This document shows positions 21,406 to 35,300 of a stretch of 64,000 bases of DNA, in pieces. The DNA comes from Sindora glabra (lineage: Eukaryota; Streptophyta; Magnoliopsida; Fabales; Fabaceae): the NCBI GenBank assembly GCA_020226215.1, contig CM035234.1, forward strand, positions 48,053,275-48,117,274, written 5' to 3'. Positions within the stretch are counted from its first letter, which is position 1. Each line of letters begins with the position of its first letter. The notes under the pieces are model-generated. The model worked only from the letters and a program-made list of their open reading frames with translations, was not told the DNA's origin and searched no databases. The position numbers were made by a program, and so were the translations under genes.

Positions 21406-24400
21406 AAATTTTATTTTATAAATTTGCATTATTCCTAATATTTTAAGCAAATCATCATATATTGAATGTTATTAATATAAACAAAATATAATTGATAAAA
21501 TTTTTACATAATATTTAAAATAAAATTTAAGCTAAAATTATAGTACAAATTACATCCAATTCACAATAACAAAATTTTTAATAGTACAAAATAGAGAATT
21601 ATTATCAAGTAGCATGAGAAGCATCTTAGTTTAAATGGAAAACAACAAAGTTCTAATAATGAAAGGCAACTACTTTGGTCCAGTGTCCTTCAAGGCATAA
21701 ATTTTCTTCTCCCTTATTGAAGACATTATAGAAACAAAATCCTTTCCTTCAACAAATCCATCTTTTATTTGCAAAAGACAAGGAACTATATTGCTAGAAG
21801 AAATGAGCAAGACAATATGTATAAACAATTGATAGTCAAATTTTTATGTTAATGAATGTTCTATTATTTTCACCTCAAGTTTTTACAAGCCCTACCAAAG
21901 ATAGTAACAAGTTTTATGGTTGACACTTATCCAATCTTTATATCCTGGCATATTCTTATTCCCACAATACAAGAAGCTTTTGTTATATTTAGGAGTATCT
22001 TTATAAACCAAATGTCAGGAATCATTATTATGTTACATGGCTAGCAAGTACCACATAGACCTAATAATTTGTCACATTCCATCATATATATATTCTAGAA
22101 AGTTCATTAACAACTTACAATGTAGAAAATTCCATATACATCTAGAAACATGAGATACAAAGAATTATAAAATTAGGAAAATGTTACGTGACTTTCATAA
22201 GATTAATTAATATTTTTAGCCAAAATAAAAAGAGAAATACTAATTAAATTAATGGTTCACTAATATATTTGAAATAAATATATATTTCATTCAATCCATT
22301 TTTTTTTAATTTCAATCGAAATAAATGGCATACCCAACACATAAATATATAACTTCTTTTGGGATATTAATTTTTGTCGATTGAACAAATATCAAAGCAT
22401 AAGTTGGTCCACCAACTCTTCAAGCTTGCTATGAAATTTCAAGGTCTTGCTTGTAAGAATTGATGTGTACAGGGATTTTAACAAGTTTATAGATGCAAAG
22501 ACCATTGCAATCTAAGATTTTTTTTTTTCAAAAGAAAAGGCATTAACACTAGAATTGTTTAACTTAATTTCAATTTCAAAATGTTGCCACGTAAATCTAA
22601 TGACTAAAATATTGAATTGGTTATTGCAAAGTTGTTGAGCTTCCAAACCATGTAAATGCAATAGTAAAAGGGAAGTTAAACACACTTAAGACTCATGAAG
22701 CCGCTTTATCCATGCAATTGTGCAAACAAACTCCTTGAAATCGTAATGGCGTGCAAGGTAGGATAATTTGCACCCTATGTTGTACCTTGGAAGCTAAGAT
22801 TTATCAAAATGATCAAGACAAGGAAGAAGGTTGCAAATTAGCATTTGACCATGTCATGTTCAACTTTAGCAGGATAAAGCTCCCAACAATAATAGGACAT
22901 CCAATGTTGTCTATAAGAAAAGAAAATAATATTTTGTGAAGTAGTTTAACGTCACCAAATTTTACAAAAACACTGAGCTATTGAGAAAATAATAGACTAA
23001 GACGAAAGTTACATTCATAATTCCGAAACAAGGAAAAAAAAGACATTAATAAGTATATTTTTTCATTTTAGTAGTAGGAAATGGATCTATTAATCAATGT
23101 ACATGGAACCCCAAAGCTCTTAAACATTACCATATATTGGAATCAAATAATGATTAGTTGTTTAGTATTGTTTCTTATAAAGCAAAAATATATTTAGTAC
23201 ATTAAAAATGAAGTATATGCTTTGTAGGAAATCCATTTATAATCTACAAAATCTCTTATAAATCATTGTCCATTCTTCTCTATTGAGTGTAATGAATTTT
23301 TCATATTGTAGTTTCTTAAAAATATATCATCATCAATAACAAGTGTAGACAAGATAATTAATTCTAATTTCTGAGCAAATAAGTATCTTAACCAATAATC
23401 TTATTCATTACAATATTGTCAACTTATTAAATTTTGAAGTAACTTTTCTATTCATAACTCTCCTTTCATGTTGAAAATCATCCCTATCTTTTCTATGCTA
23501 GCACCTAATTCTTCTTTTAAGCTGTTCATAGGCTACTTTGTTTCATATTCATAATGCTTCAAATTACAAATCAAATCAATGTACAATATCATTGCCATCA
23601 AATATAAACACCATTTTTTAAAATGATTAAAAATAATAACAAGAAGCTATGGTAGCTAGCTAATCCTAATGGATAACAGAAGTTACCCAATACAATCAAG
23701 TAGGAAACACATTGAGAGGAGAAGAGAACTTAAGCAAATCACATTTATAAAAATAACAAATCATTTTTGGGAGGTGCTACTAATCTAGACTATTTCATAC
23801 ATTTTAATTTTTAAGAAAATTCACCAACCTCACCAAAAGTGCTAGATAAAAAAAAGCCAAAAACGAACAAATGCATTACTTAATGCATTGAACTATGAAT
23901 ATTTCTACTTGATAACTTCCAATTCAAAAAGTTCATTTGGTTTTTTACACATAAAAGCATGCAATTCTTAATATTGCACTATAGCAACCTTCATACAAAT
24001 GTAACTTATGAAAATATCCTAAAGTTAACAATGCTAGATGTCCACATATAGACTTGAAAGGTAGTAGCTCACCTCATTTTTGAAAATTATAAAATAAAAA
24101 CTTTACCATTTAAGATTGTGCCTCAAGGATCATCTTAATTGTGCAATGATCTGTGGAGAACACAAATCTAAAGCCAATTAATAAAAAACTAGTTTATTTT
24201 AGTTACTCACATAAGTTTTGATGCCTATAAGCTATAAAGTACATAGTCCATTAATTAGAAAAGAAAATGACATATCAAGTGTTTATGAAGCATCTGATTG
24301 ATGAGATAATAATCTAAGGGTTCATAAATATCCACATTATAGGTTTCTTTGACATCAATAGTTATTCAAGTGGACTTTTCTTTTTAGAAGTGCATTTGTA

Positions 24401-25289
24401 TTCAAGTGGACATAAATATTCTTAGTCACCTAATTTATGTTAAATCCAATGATTATTGAATTACTTTTAAAGGATAGTTGAGATTAAAATTTTCCACTCT
24501 TATCATTTGTAATTGTGTACCTACAAATTGCATCACTAATTCACTATAATTAACTTATGTTCAAAACCTAATCCAACCTATGCTATTATCATTTGTAATT
24601 GTGTACCTAGGCTTAATCTCTCAAATTCAGTTGATTTACTCTAATACTTCCTAATGTAATATGCAAATATTGATTTTGCAATGCTTCTTACAGAGAAAGT
24701 TAAATCATTACAGAGAAATGATTATCAATAAAAAAAATTCTTCTAGAAAATTATGGTCAACTGTCTAATAAGGCATTTTACCAAACACCTGCTGTGAAAC
24801 AAATAAATTATGTCTAATAGAGAAATTAGATTATGCATGATACCTAACACCATCATAAAGTCAAGCACATATGTTTTGGATATTGCAAATAGAGATTGTT
24901 CCTTCTCTCTTATTCAAGTTGATTATGTGATGAAATTTGCTTTATGATGTGACTGAAGATCCATCAGCATCAACAACAACACTTTGTTATAGATTGTACA
25001 TTTCAACTTCAGTGTAAGAACCTTACAAGCCTCAAGCTTTGCAATTGCCAGAAAGGAAAATGGAAGATGGAAAAAATGTAGTACCTCAAGTTTGAACTAT
25101 CACTATTTGTTTTCATACTTTGGAGGCCATCGGGGAAAGAGATTGGTGGTGATGGTAGGGAGAAATCGAATATGGTCAAGAGAGATGACATGCGACAAAT
25201 TGCAAGAAATGAGTGAAGAAGCTCAAATTTTTCTTCGAATACATGTTCTCAATGTATCAATATTGGGCTTTCATTTTTTAATTTTGGAA

Positions 25290-25668
25290 TATTAGTGACG
25301 ACGAATAAGTTGGGTCACAAAAATATCATTTATTGACAAAACTAACTTGTCATTAAAATTCAATTGTGACAATTTCTCATTGTTGTCATCGTGAGTAACA
25401 ACTAAGGTAAAAACATAAAAAACTTTTAGTAAAAACATATAAAATAATTTCATTTTTGTTTTCTCCTCAACTTTTAGTAACAACTAAGGTAACAACATAT
25501 AAAACTTGTCACTAAAAATTATTGTTTTTCATGGCAATAAATTGACATCATCATTAATTAAATAGTTCAATAACAGTAATGATAAATTGTTATTGAAGTA
25601 TTATCTTCAGTAACAAGAATATCACTTGTCACAAAACTTTCATCATAAAAAACTTTATTTCTTGTTGT
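25290..25668. repeat. CACTA subterminal repeat block, right
   Basis: The same motif family as the left block: TTAGTGACGACGA, TTGTCACTAAAAA, CTTGTCACAAAAC and ACTAAGGTAACAACATA repeats, ending in TTTCTTGTTGTA at 25669. Confidence 0.8.
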
Positions 25669-25669
25669 A

Positions 25670-26429
25670 TATTGATTTATTATCATATAATACATTAAAT
25701 TTGACTTTTAGAAAGAATAAAATTAATGTATAATAAAATTTAATTATATATCGATATACTATTATATTAGTGATATACCATAATATCTTTCAAAAAAGAA
25801 AAAAAAAAGAAGTTTCAAAAGATTATAGTTGTGTTGGATCCTAATTTAGGTGAGATAGTGGTGTAGCAGCTTCACATTTCTGGTTTCCCATAATTTTTGT
25901 GGGAGGGAATGGAAGCCAACCCATAATGCACTTTTCAATGCTCTGTTGGAAAATATCCGGACATTGATTTTTCATTCTGCTCTGTTGGAAACTTGATAGC
26001 CTCCCATCAAAGCAAAATGGGAAACAACGAAAGTGTCCATGCTATCGCCCCCATTTCCCATTCTACAAAATTTACTTTTTCTAATTTTATTTGGTTTTCA
26101 CCTTAATATAGTAATATTATTTTTATTTTATTATTTACATTCTTTCACTCACATTCTTTTTATAAAAATAAAATAATTATATTTTAATCTCACACCTTCT
26201 ATTTGTCCACATTTAGTTTTTTTTTTCCTTTTAATTAATCAAATTGAAATCTGGAAGACCCTGAAAGTGATTCTAACTCAGATTGCGAGTCAATTTGTTG
26301 GGTCCTATTTTAATTTACAAAATAGGAAAAAGGAAAGTTCTAAATGAAATGGGGCAAACCCAATCTCACACCGTGTTTTGTTTGAAGCAAACCTCCCCCC
26401 CTCCCCCACTCCCCACAACAAAAGTTATT

Positions 26430-26523
<94 letters not shown>

Positions 26524-28447
26524 TAGCTTTCTTCAAATTGAAATTGAAGGGGAAGGGAAGACGATTAGCTGTAATGTGAAGAAAAATGGTTTGGCATTTG
26601 GGTACCAATTAGACCATAACAAGAAAATTGTTTACATGATATGCCATGTAGAAGTCCATGCATTTTTTTTTACATTAATAGCAAAAAATTTGAATGTCTA
26701 ACTACTAATTATATTATTTAAATTTTTTATCATTATTCACCATCTAATAATTCAAAAGAGATGGACATTAATTTAATTAAAGGATAAAATTCAGATAAAA
26801 TATTTTAAATACTTACTATAAAATTTTGTGTTCAAATATTGACATAAGTATTAATTACTTTATTATAATTACGATATTATTAATTATTATTATCATATTA
26901 AAGTTATTAATAATTAACAGATTAATTAATAATATATCACAATATAAATGAAAAACTCTACAGTAAATACATAAAAATTCTTATCCAAATTTGCCTTTAA
27001 TTAAATGCATGATAATTCATCTCGGTCCCTCTTAGTAATATATTCTGTTAGTTAGGTAACTAGTATTATATTTAAACATTCAATTATTCTAAAACTTTTT
27101 TCCAATGAAGCTAATATATTTTTATGATGTAATACAAATTTTTTAAAAAAATATTTTTAAATATTTTTATTGATAAGAATAAAAGACAAGGCCTTTCCTT
27201 TTTTTGATCTTACACATCTCGGTCCCACCCTCTTGTGTTATTCTGTTTGGAGGCACAAATTTATACCACTTGACCCAGGTTTTCGGTGGTTTATAATTAA
27301 TAATAATAAAAAAATAGAAAGCCCATCTTCAATTATTTGATTCGTAAGCATTCCGGTCCCACTGTTGCCGCTACATGGATGTGAAATAAAACAAAGTCAA
27401 CGTAAAAGAAATTTATAAGTACCTTTAAAATGATCCATATTTGTTTCCTACTAAAAGGAATAAACATTAAATTATAATCTAATACTTTTAAATTACAAAA
27501 TTGCAGCAATTTAATTCAATACAAAAAATTGAACAAATATTTTATGACTCTAATTACATAACAATGGATGACTTGCATTCATAATGCTTCTTCTGAAGCC
27601 GTCCCCAACATAACCTAGTTTAGCAAGAGATCAGACAAAAATGCAAGCCGTTTTCTAAAAGAAATCATAAAATATTATTTCATATTCATAAAAGGACACT
27701 GTATCCTACTATATATAATATATAATTCATTTCATAATTATATATTATCAGATATTCATCTTTTGTTTGCTTTTTATTTTAAAGAATTTGAATGAAATAA
27801 AATTAGAGAATATAACTTGAATAAAAATATTAAAAATTAGATAAATGATCATTATCGGTTGAAAATCTGATGTGTGTTTGCGATGCCTGACTTGTGTGCT
27901 ATTGGTAATGTTCGTGCTAATTTATAAATTTTGATTCCATTAAAATAATGAGAAAAATGAATTATTTATTAATTAATTTAAGTTATATTATTTTATTATT
28001 GACGTTTGCAATTATGAAAAGAGTATCTGCAGTGAAAATTGAGAAAAAAAAATCAGTTTAGATAAGTGAAAAGAGACTTGATGATTTGTGCATGTTGTGC
28101 ATGCGCACTGAGTTCATCCCGTGCATTCCCACGGATTTCCTTTTTCAATTTGGCTTTATTTTTTGAATTAATGTAAAAATTAATATTTAATATCAAAACA
28201 TTAACTAAATCTTACTTAATTATAATATAATTTTAAGTTGAAGTACATCATTTGGAATTTAATATTAAAAAAATTAATAAAACTTATATAAATAAAAGAA
28301 AGAGAATTGTGTGTGAATTGTTAACCAATATGAGTTTTTTTTTAAAAAATAAAAATATAAGTTAGAAAATTAATGCATGATCAATACAACAATAAAAATA
28401 AAAAATAAAATATCTAGGAAAATATCCGCAAGATGAAAAAAATTACA
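25670..28447. other. AT-rich spacer between CACTA and MULE-A
   Basis: No gene recognised. A somewhat GC-richer patch at 25860-26060 and a thrice-repeated CTCGGTCCC / TCCGGTCCC motif (27019, 27216, 27353) are the only irregularities besides the long AT microsatellite at 26434-26518. Confidence 0.6.
26434..26518. repeat. (AT)n microsatellite, 85 bases
   Basis: Uninterrupted AT dinucleotide tract. It generates spurious alternating Tyr-Ile frames on both strands. Confidence 0.97.
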
Positions 28448-28863
28448 GAAAATTGCATTTTGGTAGTTCTCCATAGACATGTTTTCAAAGAAGTGCTAGT
28501 GCTAGACTTATTTTTAAAGATGTGTCAGTTTTATGAATTATAAACTTTATATTCCCAAAATTCCCTTTTTGAATTAGGCAATATTCTGATCTATTTCATG
28601 CAAGGCATTCATACTTTCCTTTCCTCATGCATTGTTGTCACAAATTACTGATTGATCTCATTGTTAATCGCCTCTATTTTTTCGATTGCCTTTGATTGTT
28701 GCTATTTTCCAATTGCAATTGCCTCTTTTAATCGTATTTATTACTAGATATTCATAAATTTGCTTTGTTAATGGAACAATGCTTGTTGCTCGTATGTAAG
28801 TGTAGGGTTGAAACTGTAGTATTGAAGATTAATACTAGAATATAATACGATGATTTAGTTCAG

Positions 28864-31317
28864 ATGATGTGTGCGAATTTTAAGGATCTATTTTTTGATA
28901 ATTTTTTTCTATCATATTCTGTCCCTAGCCATCTTATTTGTTTGCTGAAGAATAGGTCAAAACTAGATAATATGATTAACTTGGTTAGAGTTCTGGAGTT
29001 GAAATATTTGAATATTAGTGTTAATATTGGTTCAAGTTCTACATCACATTCGCTTTGTGATGGTGTTTCTGTTTTGGAGAGACATGTTACTATTTCTGAT
29101 ATTACTGAGTGTGAAGCTACTTTGGTTCCAAGTTTGTGTTCTTTAAATAGTGAGAGGGTTTTGTTGTCCCATTCATGGTCAGGCGGAGTGAGTCACATTG
29201 GGCAAAGGTTCCTTGGTGGTGTTGTTGAGTTTAGGAATGTATTGTCTGAGTATTCGATTAAGAGAGGTTTTTCATTTGATTATGTTAGGAATACAAAAAT
29301 GAAGTTGGCAACTATATGTTCAAAGAAGCATTTGGAAGGTTGTGAGTGGGCTGTTATAGCTTTATTGTCCAAGGTGAATGGGTGTTTCTATATTAAGAAG
29401 TTAGTGAATTATCACACTTGTGGTCTTGTGTTAAATAGTTCAACTTCAAAGAGGATGGGTTCCAAATTAATTTCTGAATTGGTAATGGATTTAGTTAGGG
29501 GATCCCCATCATTAACATCCAGTGAAGTTGTAAATCATTTTCAAAACAATTATGGATTGACAATTCCTTATCATAAGGCATGGCGTTTAATGGAGAAAGT
29601 AAGAGGTATGGTATTTGGTGATTTTAATAACTCATTCAAACAAATTAGTTGGTATGTATATGCCATGAAAGAAGTGAATCTTGGTAGTTGCATTGTGGTG
29701 GACGTGGATGACAGTAACAGGAAATTCAAAAGGATATTTGTTGCGTTTCGTGCTTGCATTAAAGAATTCAAGTTTTGCAGATAACTTTTGTTTATTGATG
29801 GGACTTTTTTAAAGTCCAGGTTAAAGGGGGTTATTCTATCAACTACAGGCAAGGATGGCAATCAAGGTGAGTGATTTTTTAGTCAAGAACGATGTTGTTT
29901 GGCCCTTTGGTTGGTGTTACTATTTTGCAATTGAAAAAATAACACGGCATCCCTTGTTACTATTTGGTTTGGAAATAATAACATGGAAGGGGTTTTGTTT
30001 TTTACCCTTTCTTTTGTTGGTATTTTCATGTAGAATGTGTGCCTATTTAGATGTTTTATTATGATTTTTATCGATGTTAATATTTGAAAAGCAAACAGTA
30101 ACATTGATAAATTGATGGATTTGTAGTTTGTGTAAGTTGTATTGATAGTTAGATGTACTAATTTGGCTGTTGGATTGATGTTATTATTAGGAGATGAACC
30201 AATAACATGGAAGTGGTGTGGTTGTTTTTGTTTTAATGGCTTATGTTTCTATTTAGTGCGATTGTTCCATTTCAGGATTGTTTCCTCTAACTTTTGCTAT
30301 GGTTGATTCTGAAAATCAAGAAAATTGATTTTGATTCCTTTCATAGTTATCCACTATATTGGATGTAGACCGAGGTATGACTTTTATTTCTAATCATAAC
30401 TTAGGATTGCTCAAAGCAATGCCAAAAGTTTTTCCAAGAGCACCTCATTTCTTTTGTCTTCATCATTTAAAACAGAATTTGAAGGACAAATTCAATAATG
30501 CTACATTTTCAAATTGCTTCAGGAAGCATATAATTCACTTATTTGGAATGTGTGCATATTTCCTAATAGTAGGTGCATTCATTAAGAACATGGCAGTTTT
30601 CAAATAGGAAGGAGGTCGGACTGCTGAGAATTTTCTTATGAGGCTTGCATTGGTGGTCGAATGCTTTCAGTCGTAGTTCTTGTTATGATGAGATGACATC
30701 AAATATAGTTGAATCTTACAATTCATGGATTCATGATGCGAGGAAGTTGCCGATAAAAAATATGGTTAATAATATTTGTTTGAAGTTGATGGAGCGATTT
30801 ACTAAATGAAGGTTAGAATTAGTATATTAGAATGGTGCTATTTGTCCGATCTGGTTGTCGATATTAGAATTACACTCAAGGAAGTACAAAGGTTAGGTGG
30901 TTAGGAAGTCATCATAAATTATTTTTGAGGTGTTAGTAGATCTAACCATGTGTGGATATTTCCCAGCACAATTACACTTGTAACCAATAGCAATTGGATG
31001 GCTTTCCTTGTGTGCATGCAATTATCGCTATAAGGAGATGTGTGATTTCTTTGAATGAGGTTATTGAGAATTATTTTCATGTGAGCACGTATAAAAAGAT
31101 TTATGAACATTTGATACATCTTATTCCTACAATGTTGAGGTAGGAGGTTGCTGTAGGTGATAAAGCAGCTATCTTACCTCTGATTTCAAAAAGACAAGCA
31201 GGCAGACCTAAGAAAATAAGGATTAGGTTGAGGGGTGAGTATGTTAAGAAAATTAGGTGCGGAAGATGTGACAAATTGGGACATCACAATAAGAAAAGTT
31301 GCAAGGAGCTAGCTTGA
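28864..31317 (+). pseudogene. MULE transposase (MULE-A), two exons, broken
   Basis: This transposase would cut and move the element. Exon 1 (to 29866) holds the N-terminal DNA-binding region (FRNVLSEYSIKRGFSFDYV, then CSKKHLEGCEWAV and YHTCG) and leads into FCR-stop-LLFIDGTFLK, where the first catalytic Asp is intact. A GT-AG intron (29867-30275, GTGAGT to TTCAG) splits the codon in GNQ-G-LFPLTFAMVDSEN. Exon 2 has FISNHNLGLLKAMPKVFP, in which the second catalytic Asp (SDRH in the family) reads Asn, then DEMTSNIVESYNSW (catalytic-type Glu kept), the SWIM segment QLDGFPCVHAIIAIRRC, GRPKKIRI, and the CCHC knuckle CGRCDKLGHHNKKSC before the stop at 31315. Several stops (29782, after 30603 and others) and frameshifts inactivate it. 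The start is the first Met of the long frame; an upstream exon is possible. Confidence 0.88.
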
Positions 31318-31420
31318 ATGGAATGTGTTTCTGTGGTACAATTACATTCATTATGATTTTTTTTTCTTTTTTTGTAAAAAAAACAACAATATGATTGAAA
31401 TACATTAATCTAAGTGATTA

Positions 31421-32170
31421 TTGGTTAATATTATTACTTGACATGTTCTTATTTGGTTAAAAACTAAAAAGTACAAAATTACTTGGATGTTACTATTTTG
31501 ATCGAAAACAGTAATACCAAAGTAGAAGCTCATAAACATAGGATAAATGAATTCTGAATGTGGAAAGTAGAATGTGCTATGTTTTTATTAGTTTTAGTAG
31601 TAACGAAAAAATAACAAATTAGTTTCATGTTACTATTTTGATTCGAAATAATAATATAATAAAATTTGAAATTATTTAATTTCTGAATGTTAAAAGAAAA
31701 TAAAAACTAGTATTTGTTGGTTAATATTATTACTTGACATGTTCATGTTTGGTTAAAAACTAAAAAGTACACTATTACTTTGATGTTACTGTTTTGATAA
31801 AAAAATAATAACACTAAGGTAAAAGCTTATAAACATAAGGTAAATAAATTCTGAATGTTGAAAGTAGAACATGTTGTGTTTTTATTAGTTTTAGTAGTAA
31901 TATCAATGAAAAAACAATAAATTAGTTGCATGGTACTATTTTGATTCAGTGGCATTTTATAGATGGGCACTTTATGTTGTTAAATAACAAGGTAGGAGTT
32001 TTGAAGATAGGTTAAATAAATTCTGAATGTTAAAGGAGACTAGAAACAAGAATATGCTTCATTTTTATTAGCTTTAGTAGTAACATGAATGAAAAATAAT
32101 ACACAATTGTATGTTACTGTTTTGATCGAAAATAGTCACGTCAAGGTAGAAGTTCATAAATCATAAGACA
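31421..32170 (+). repeat. Tandem repeat, about 296-bp unit, two copies plus a partial third
   Basis: TTGGTTAATATTATTACTTG recurs at 31421 and 31717, and GTTTTAGTAGTAA recurs at 31591 and 31888. A related partial unit with an internal deletion follows (GCTTTAGTAGTAA at 32071). Each unit carries two or more copies of the TGTTACTATTT motif. Confidence 0.85.
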
Positions 32171-32314
32171 AATGGTTAACATAAATTGAAAATAAGAATA
32201 TATTGTACTTTATTAACATTTACAATCGAATGTTACATAGAGTTGAATGTTATATAAAATTGAGTCTATGATTTTACATGAATTGAATGTTCCATATATT
32301 CATAATAATCAACT

Positions 32315-35300
32315 TTAGTTTGAAGGATTGAAATTGATGAGGAATTTAGTGACTAATCTTGCTCTATATTTCCTCATAGATTCCAATGGAAATTTTTCTT
32401 TAAACTCTTTATTGTTGAATATATCCTCTATTTGTTTGCAGACAAAAATGCCGCAATCTTGCCTGAAATTGAAAATTTTAGGAATGAGTTAGTTTGGTAC
32501 ATCTTAATGATGGTACTTTTGGATTAGAAAAAAAGTTGTTACTTACGATGAATCTTCCTATTGTGGTGACTTTTCGTATAATATGATTTCAAAAGAAGGC
32601 TCTATAGTGGTTGGTTTCACTCCCATGTCCATTTCATTCTTTTAAAGAATTTCATTCTTCATTTTTTCATAGTAGTCCTTATGTTGTTAAATAAAGAAGT
32701 TAGGTAAGGTATCAAGTGAAAAAAAGGAATATGTTACTGTCTGGTCTGTAAATAGTAACATCAAAATGAAAATTGAAAATGAGTTTAGAAATCAAGCATC
32801 ATTAAGAAAAAAATTGATAAAAATAATATTTTACTATTTTCACTTCTAACAATAACAGATCACCTCTTATCCTGAGATTTTATTATTTAGTATGAAAACA
32901 GTAGTATCAATCAAAAAATCAAAATAAATAAAGAAATAAAGTTTGATTAACAATTAAATTACAACAAAATAACATGTTAGTGTTTTCATATGAAATAGTA
33001 ATATCAACAAAAAATAACATATCATAAAGTAGCATCACACTTTATATGTTTTATCGAAGGGAAAAATGTGTTACTGTCTCTATATCAAAGATAACATGTT
33101 ATTTTTTGTTAGACTGAGATGTTACTATTTGGTTTGGAGTAACATTAATCAGAAAACAAGATAGATAGACAAATCAATAGTGGTTAGTAATGAAACTTCA
33201 AGAAAACAACAAATAGTAGCAACACTTGGTATTTTATCATAGTATTAATATTACTCACCACCATTTTGGCATCACGAAAGTATAGATCTGGTGCCCCCTC
33301 TCTTCTCAGCCTTAATGGGTTTCCACTTGCAGTCCATGTTATTGAGGATAAGCAATGTGTAATGATTGGGATTTCTGTAATCATTAATAACTATTGAGTT
33401 TATTGGGAATAGAACAATTTTTGTAGCCATTGCTTCCTCCATCTTTGCATCGAATTTCTATTGTCTGGCTTCCTAATATAGCTAAATGTCGCTCACAATA
33501 TAAGACTATGAATATAGTTTGAACATGAGTCAATACCAAAGTATTTTTTGTATTTTATATTCAAGGAATGGATTTAAGATCTTACCCAACAGAAGCTATT
33601 GAATGCAAATATTTTATTTTTCCTATTCGTGGAAGCCAAGCTTAGCGTATAAACATGGCTATCTATGATCTGAAATTGAATGATTAGTTCTTGTTAGATG
33701 ATTTAATTAAGAAGAAGTCAAACTGCAAACAGTAACATTAATATTCCTAATTTTTAACAGCACAAGTAGTTGTATATTACTATTTAAACTTCAAACAGTA
33801 ACATCATATTTTTTAGCCTAAATATACTCAGTGCTACCATGTTACTTTTTTGACTTGAAATAGTAACATAACTATAAAAAGGAAATAGACAAAATAGTAT
33901 TATTGTAAAAGTTGAAAACATACTCACATTGTTTGTTATTGCTTTCTCTGTGATTACATACATCAACTCTTCTAAGGTTATGAACAATTCCTATTGAAGG
34001 GATGTCCAGAAAAAAGTCTTGCAAATGGTGATGTGGCATAGGAATGAGTTGAAGTGGTACGCAATAATATTGAATTAATGAAAAGAATTAAGAAGAAAGT
34101 AAGACATGACTTACGATAGGTCTCCTGCTTTTCTTATTTTCACCATTTTATTCCTAATATATTGGGTCAGGTATTTTGTAGCTAGCCACTTTGTAATATT
34201 TGTTGCCTTTTGAGTTTATTTCTTTTTAGGCAATTGTACTGCTGTTTCATCATAGATTATTACAAGATCCTCTTTGCTCTTGCCAGTGTCCTCCTCAATT
34301 GTTATTTTTTAGTTATTGTGTTTCTTTTTTGTTTTGTAGGTTTTTTTGTGGCCTTGAGTATATGAAGTCTTTATCATATTTTTTTTCTTATTTTTGCTTT
34401 AATCTTTATGATCATCGAACTCTACTTTTTCTTAGTTTTATTTTATTCTTCAACTTCTATGATTTGTACTTTTTCTTGTTCAACCACTTGCACATTTATT
34501 TCTATTAGTTATGCATTTAGTTGTTTATTTTGATTTTCCAATGTGTCGATGACCACTTTAAGGTTTTCTATCTGTTTTGTTATTTTACATAGTTGCTCTT
34601 GGAGCCGTGTGTTTTTGTGTGTGAGGTTTGTGATTGTTTCTTTGTTTGTTGTAATTATTGCTCTGACCTTTGAATTTTCTCTGTGAGATACTTCAATTCA
34701 TCGATCAGTTCATTTATTTTTGAATTTGTAGTAAGGAGTTAGTCCTTGAGCTGTTATTCTTTGTTTTGGTCTTGTTGTAAGTGCTCTTTGTGGAATAGTG
34801 CAATATCTACAAACTAGTGAAGTTTTGTTGCTCGTGGTTGAATTATGTACTAGGCCAATCATTTGTCATTATCACTTTCTAATTCCTTCGATTGGAAGGG
34901 TGTGATTTGTGTTTTTATTTTGTTATGATATTCAATTAGTTGTAGTTTTGTGTCAGGGTTGTAAAAGAGTTGTATTTCTTCAATCGTTAGTTCTAGTTCT
35001 TTATTGATGATCTGAAACATAAGAATGGTAACTCGTTAGTGTAATTAGTCAATATGTTTCTATTTTGGTGAGAAACAGTAACATATAGATAAAAGATTAA
35101 GTGGCAGCAAAACAGTAACATGGGTAAAGGATTAACAATGAAATACAATAAATAGACAAAATGAAGTATGACTAAGAAAAAAAGTTCGAGAAAAAAGAGT
35201 GGTACTATTTCCACTAAAAATAGTAACATCTGACGAGATGTTACTATTTTATGTGGAAATAGTAATATGAAGTAAAGACTAGGAAAAATTTCATAAATTA

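Larger units (their letters stand above)
20890..25669. mobile_element. CACTA-like (En/Spm) DNA transposon, no transposase recognised
   Basis: The left end TACTACAGAATAAAAAA and the right end, read inward on the minus strand, TACAACAAGAAATAAAG both match the CACTACAAGAAA type terminus with a few changes. The flanking trinucleotides are CAT (20887-20889) and TAT (25670-25672), a near-match to the 3-bp target duplication of this superfamily. Both ends carry many short subterminal repeats in both orientations (listed separately). The 4.8 kb interior has no open frame with transposase features that I recognise, so it is either nonautonomous or too decayed. Confidence 0.75.

Noticed and set aside
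26283..26701. Overlapping frames on both strands with long Tyr-Ile repeats
   Set aside because: They are translations of the (AT)n microsatellite at 26434-26518 and have no other coding character.
29571..29861. 96-codon minus-strand frame
   Set aside because: Complement of the MULE-A transposase exon, whose plus-strand motifs are clear.
34299..34508. Plus-strand Phe/Leu-rich, membrane-like frame
   Set aside because: It is the complement of the Glu/Lys/Gln-rich coiled-coil exon of the minus-strand Ulp1-like gene.
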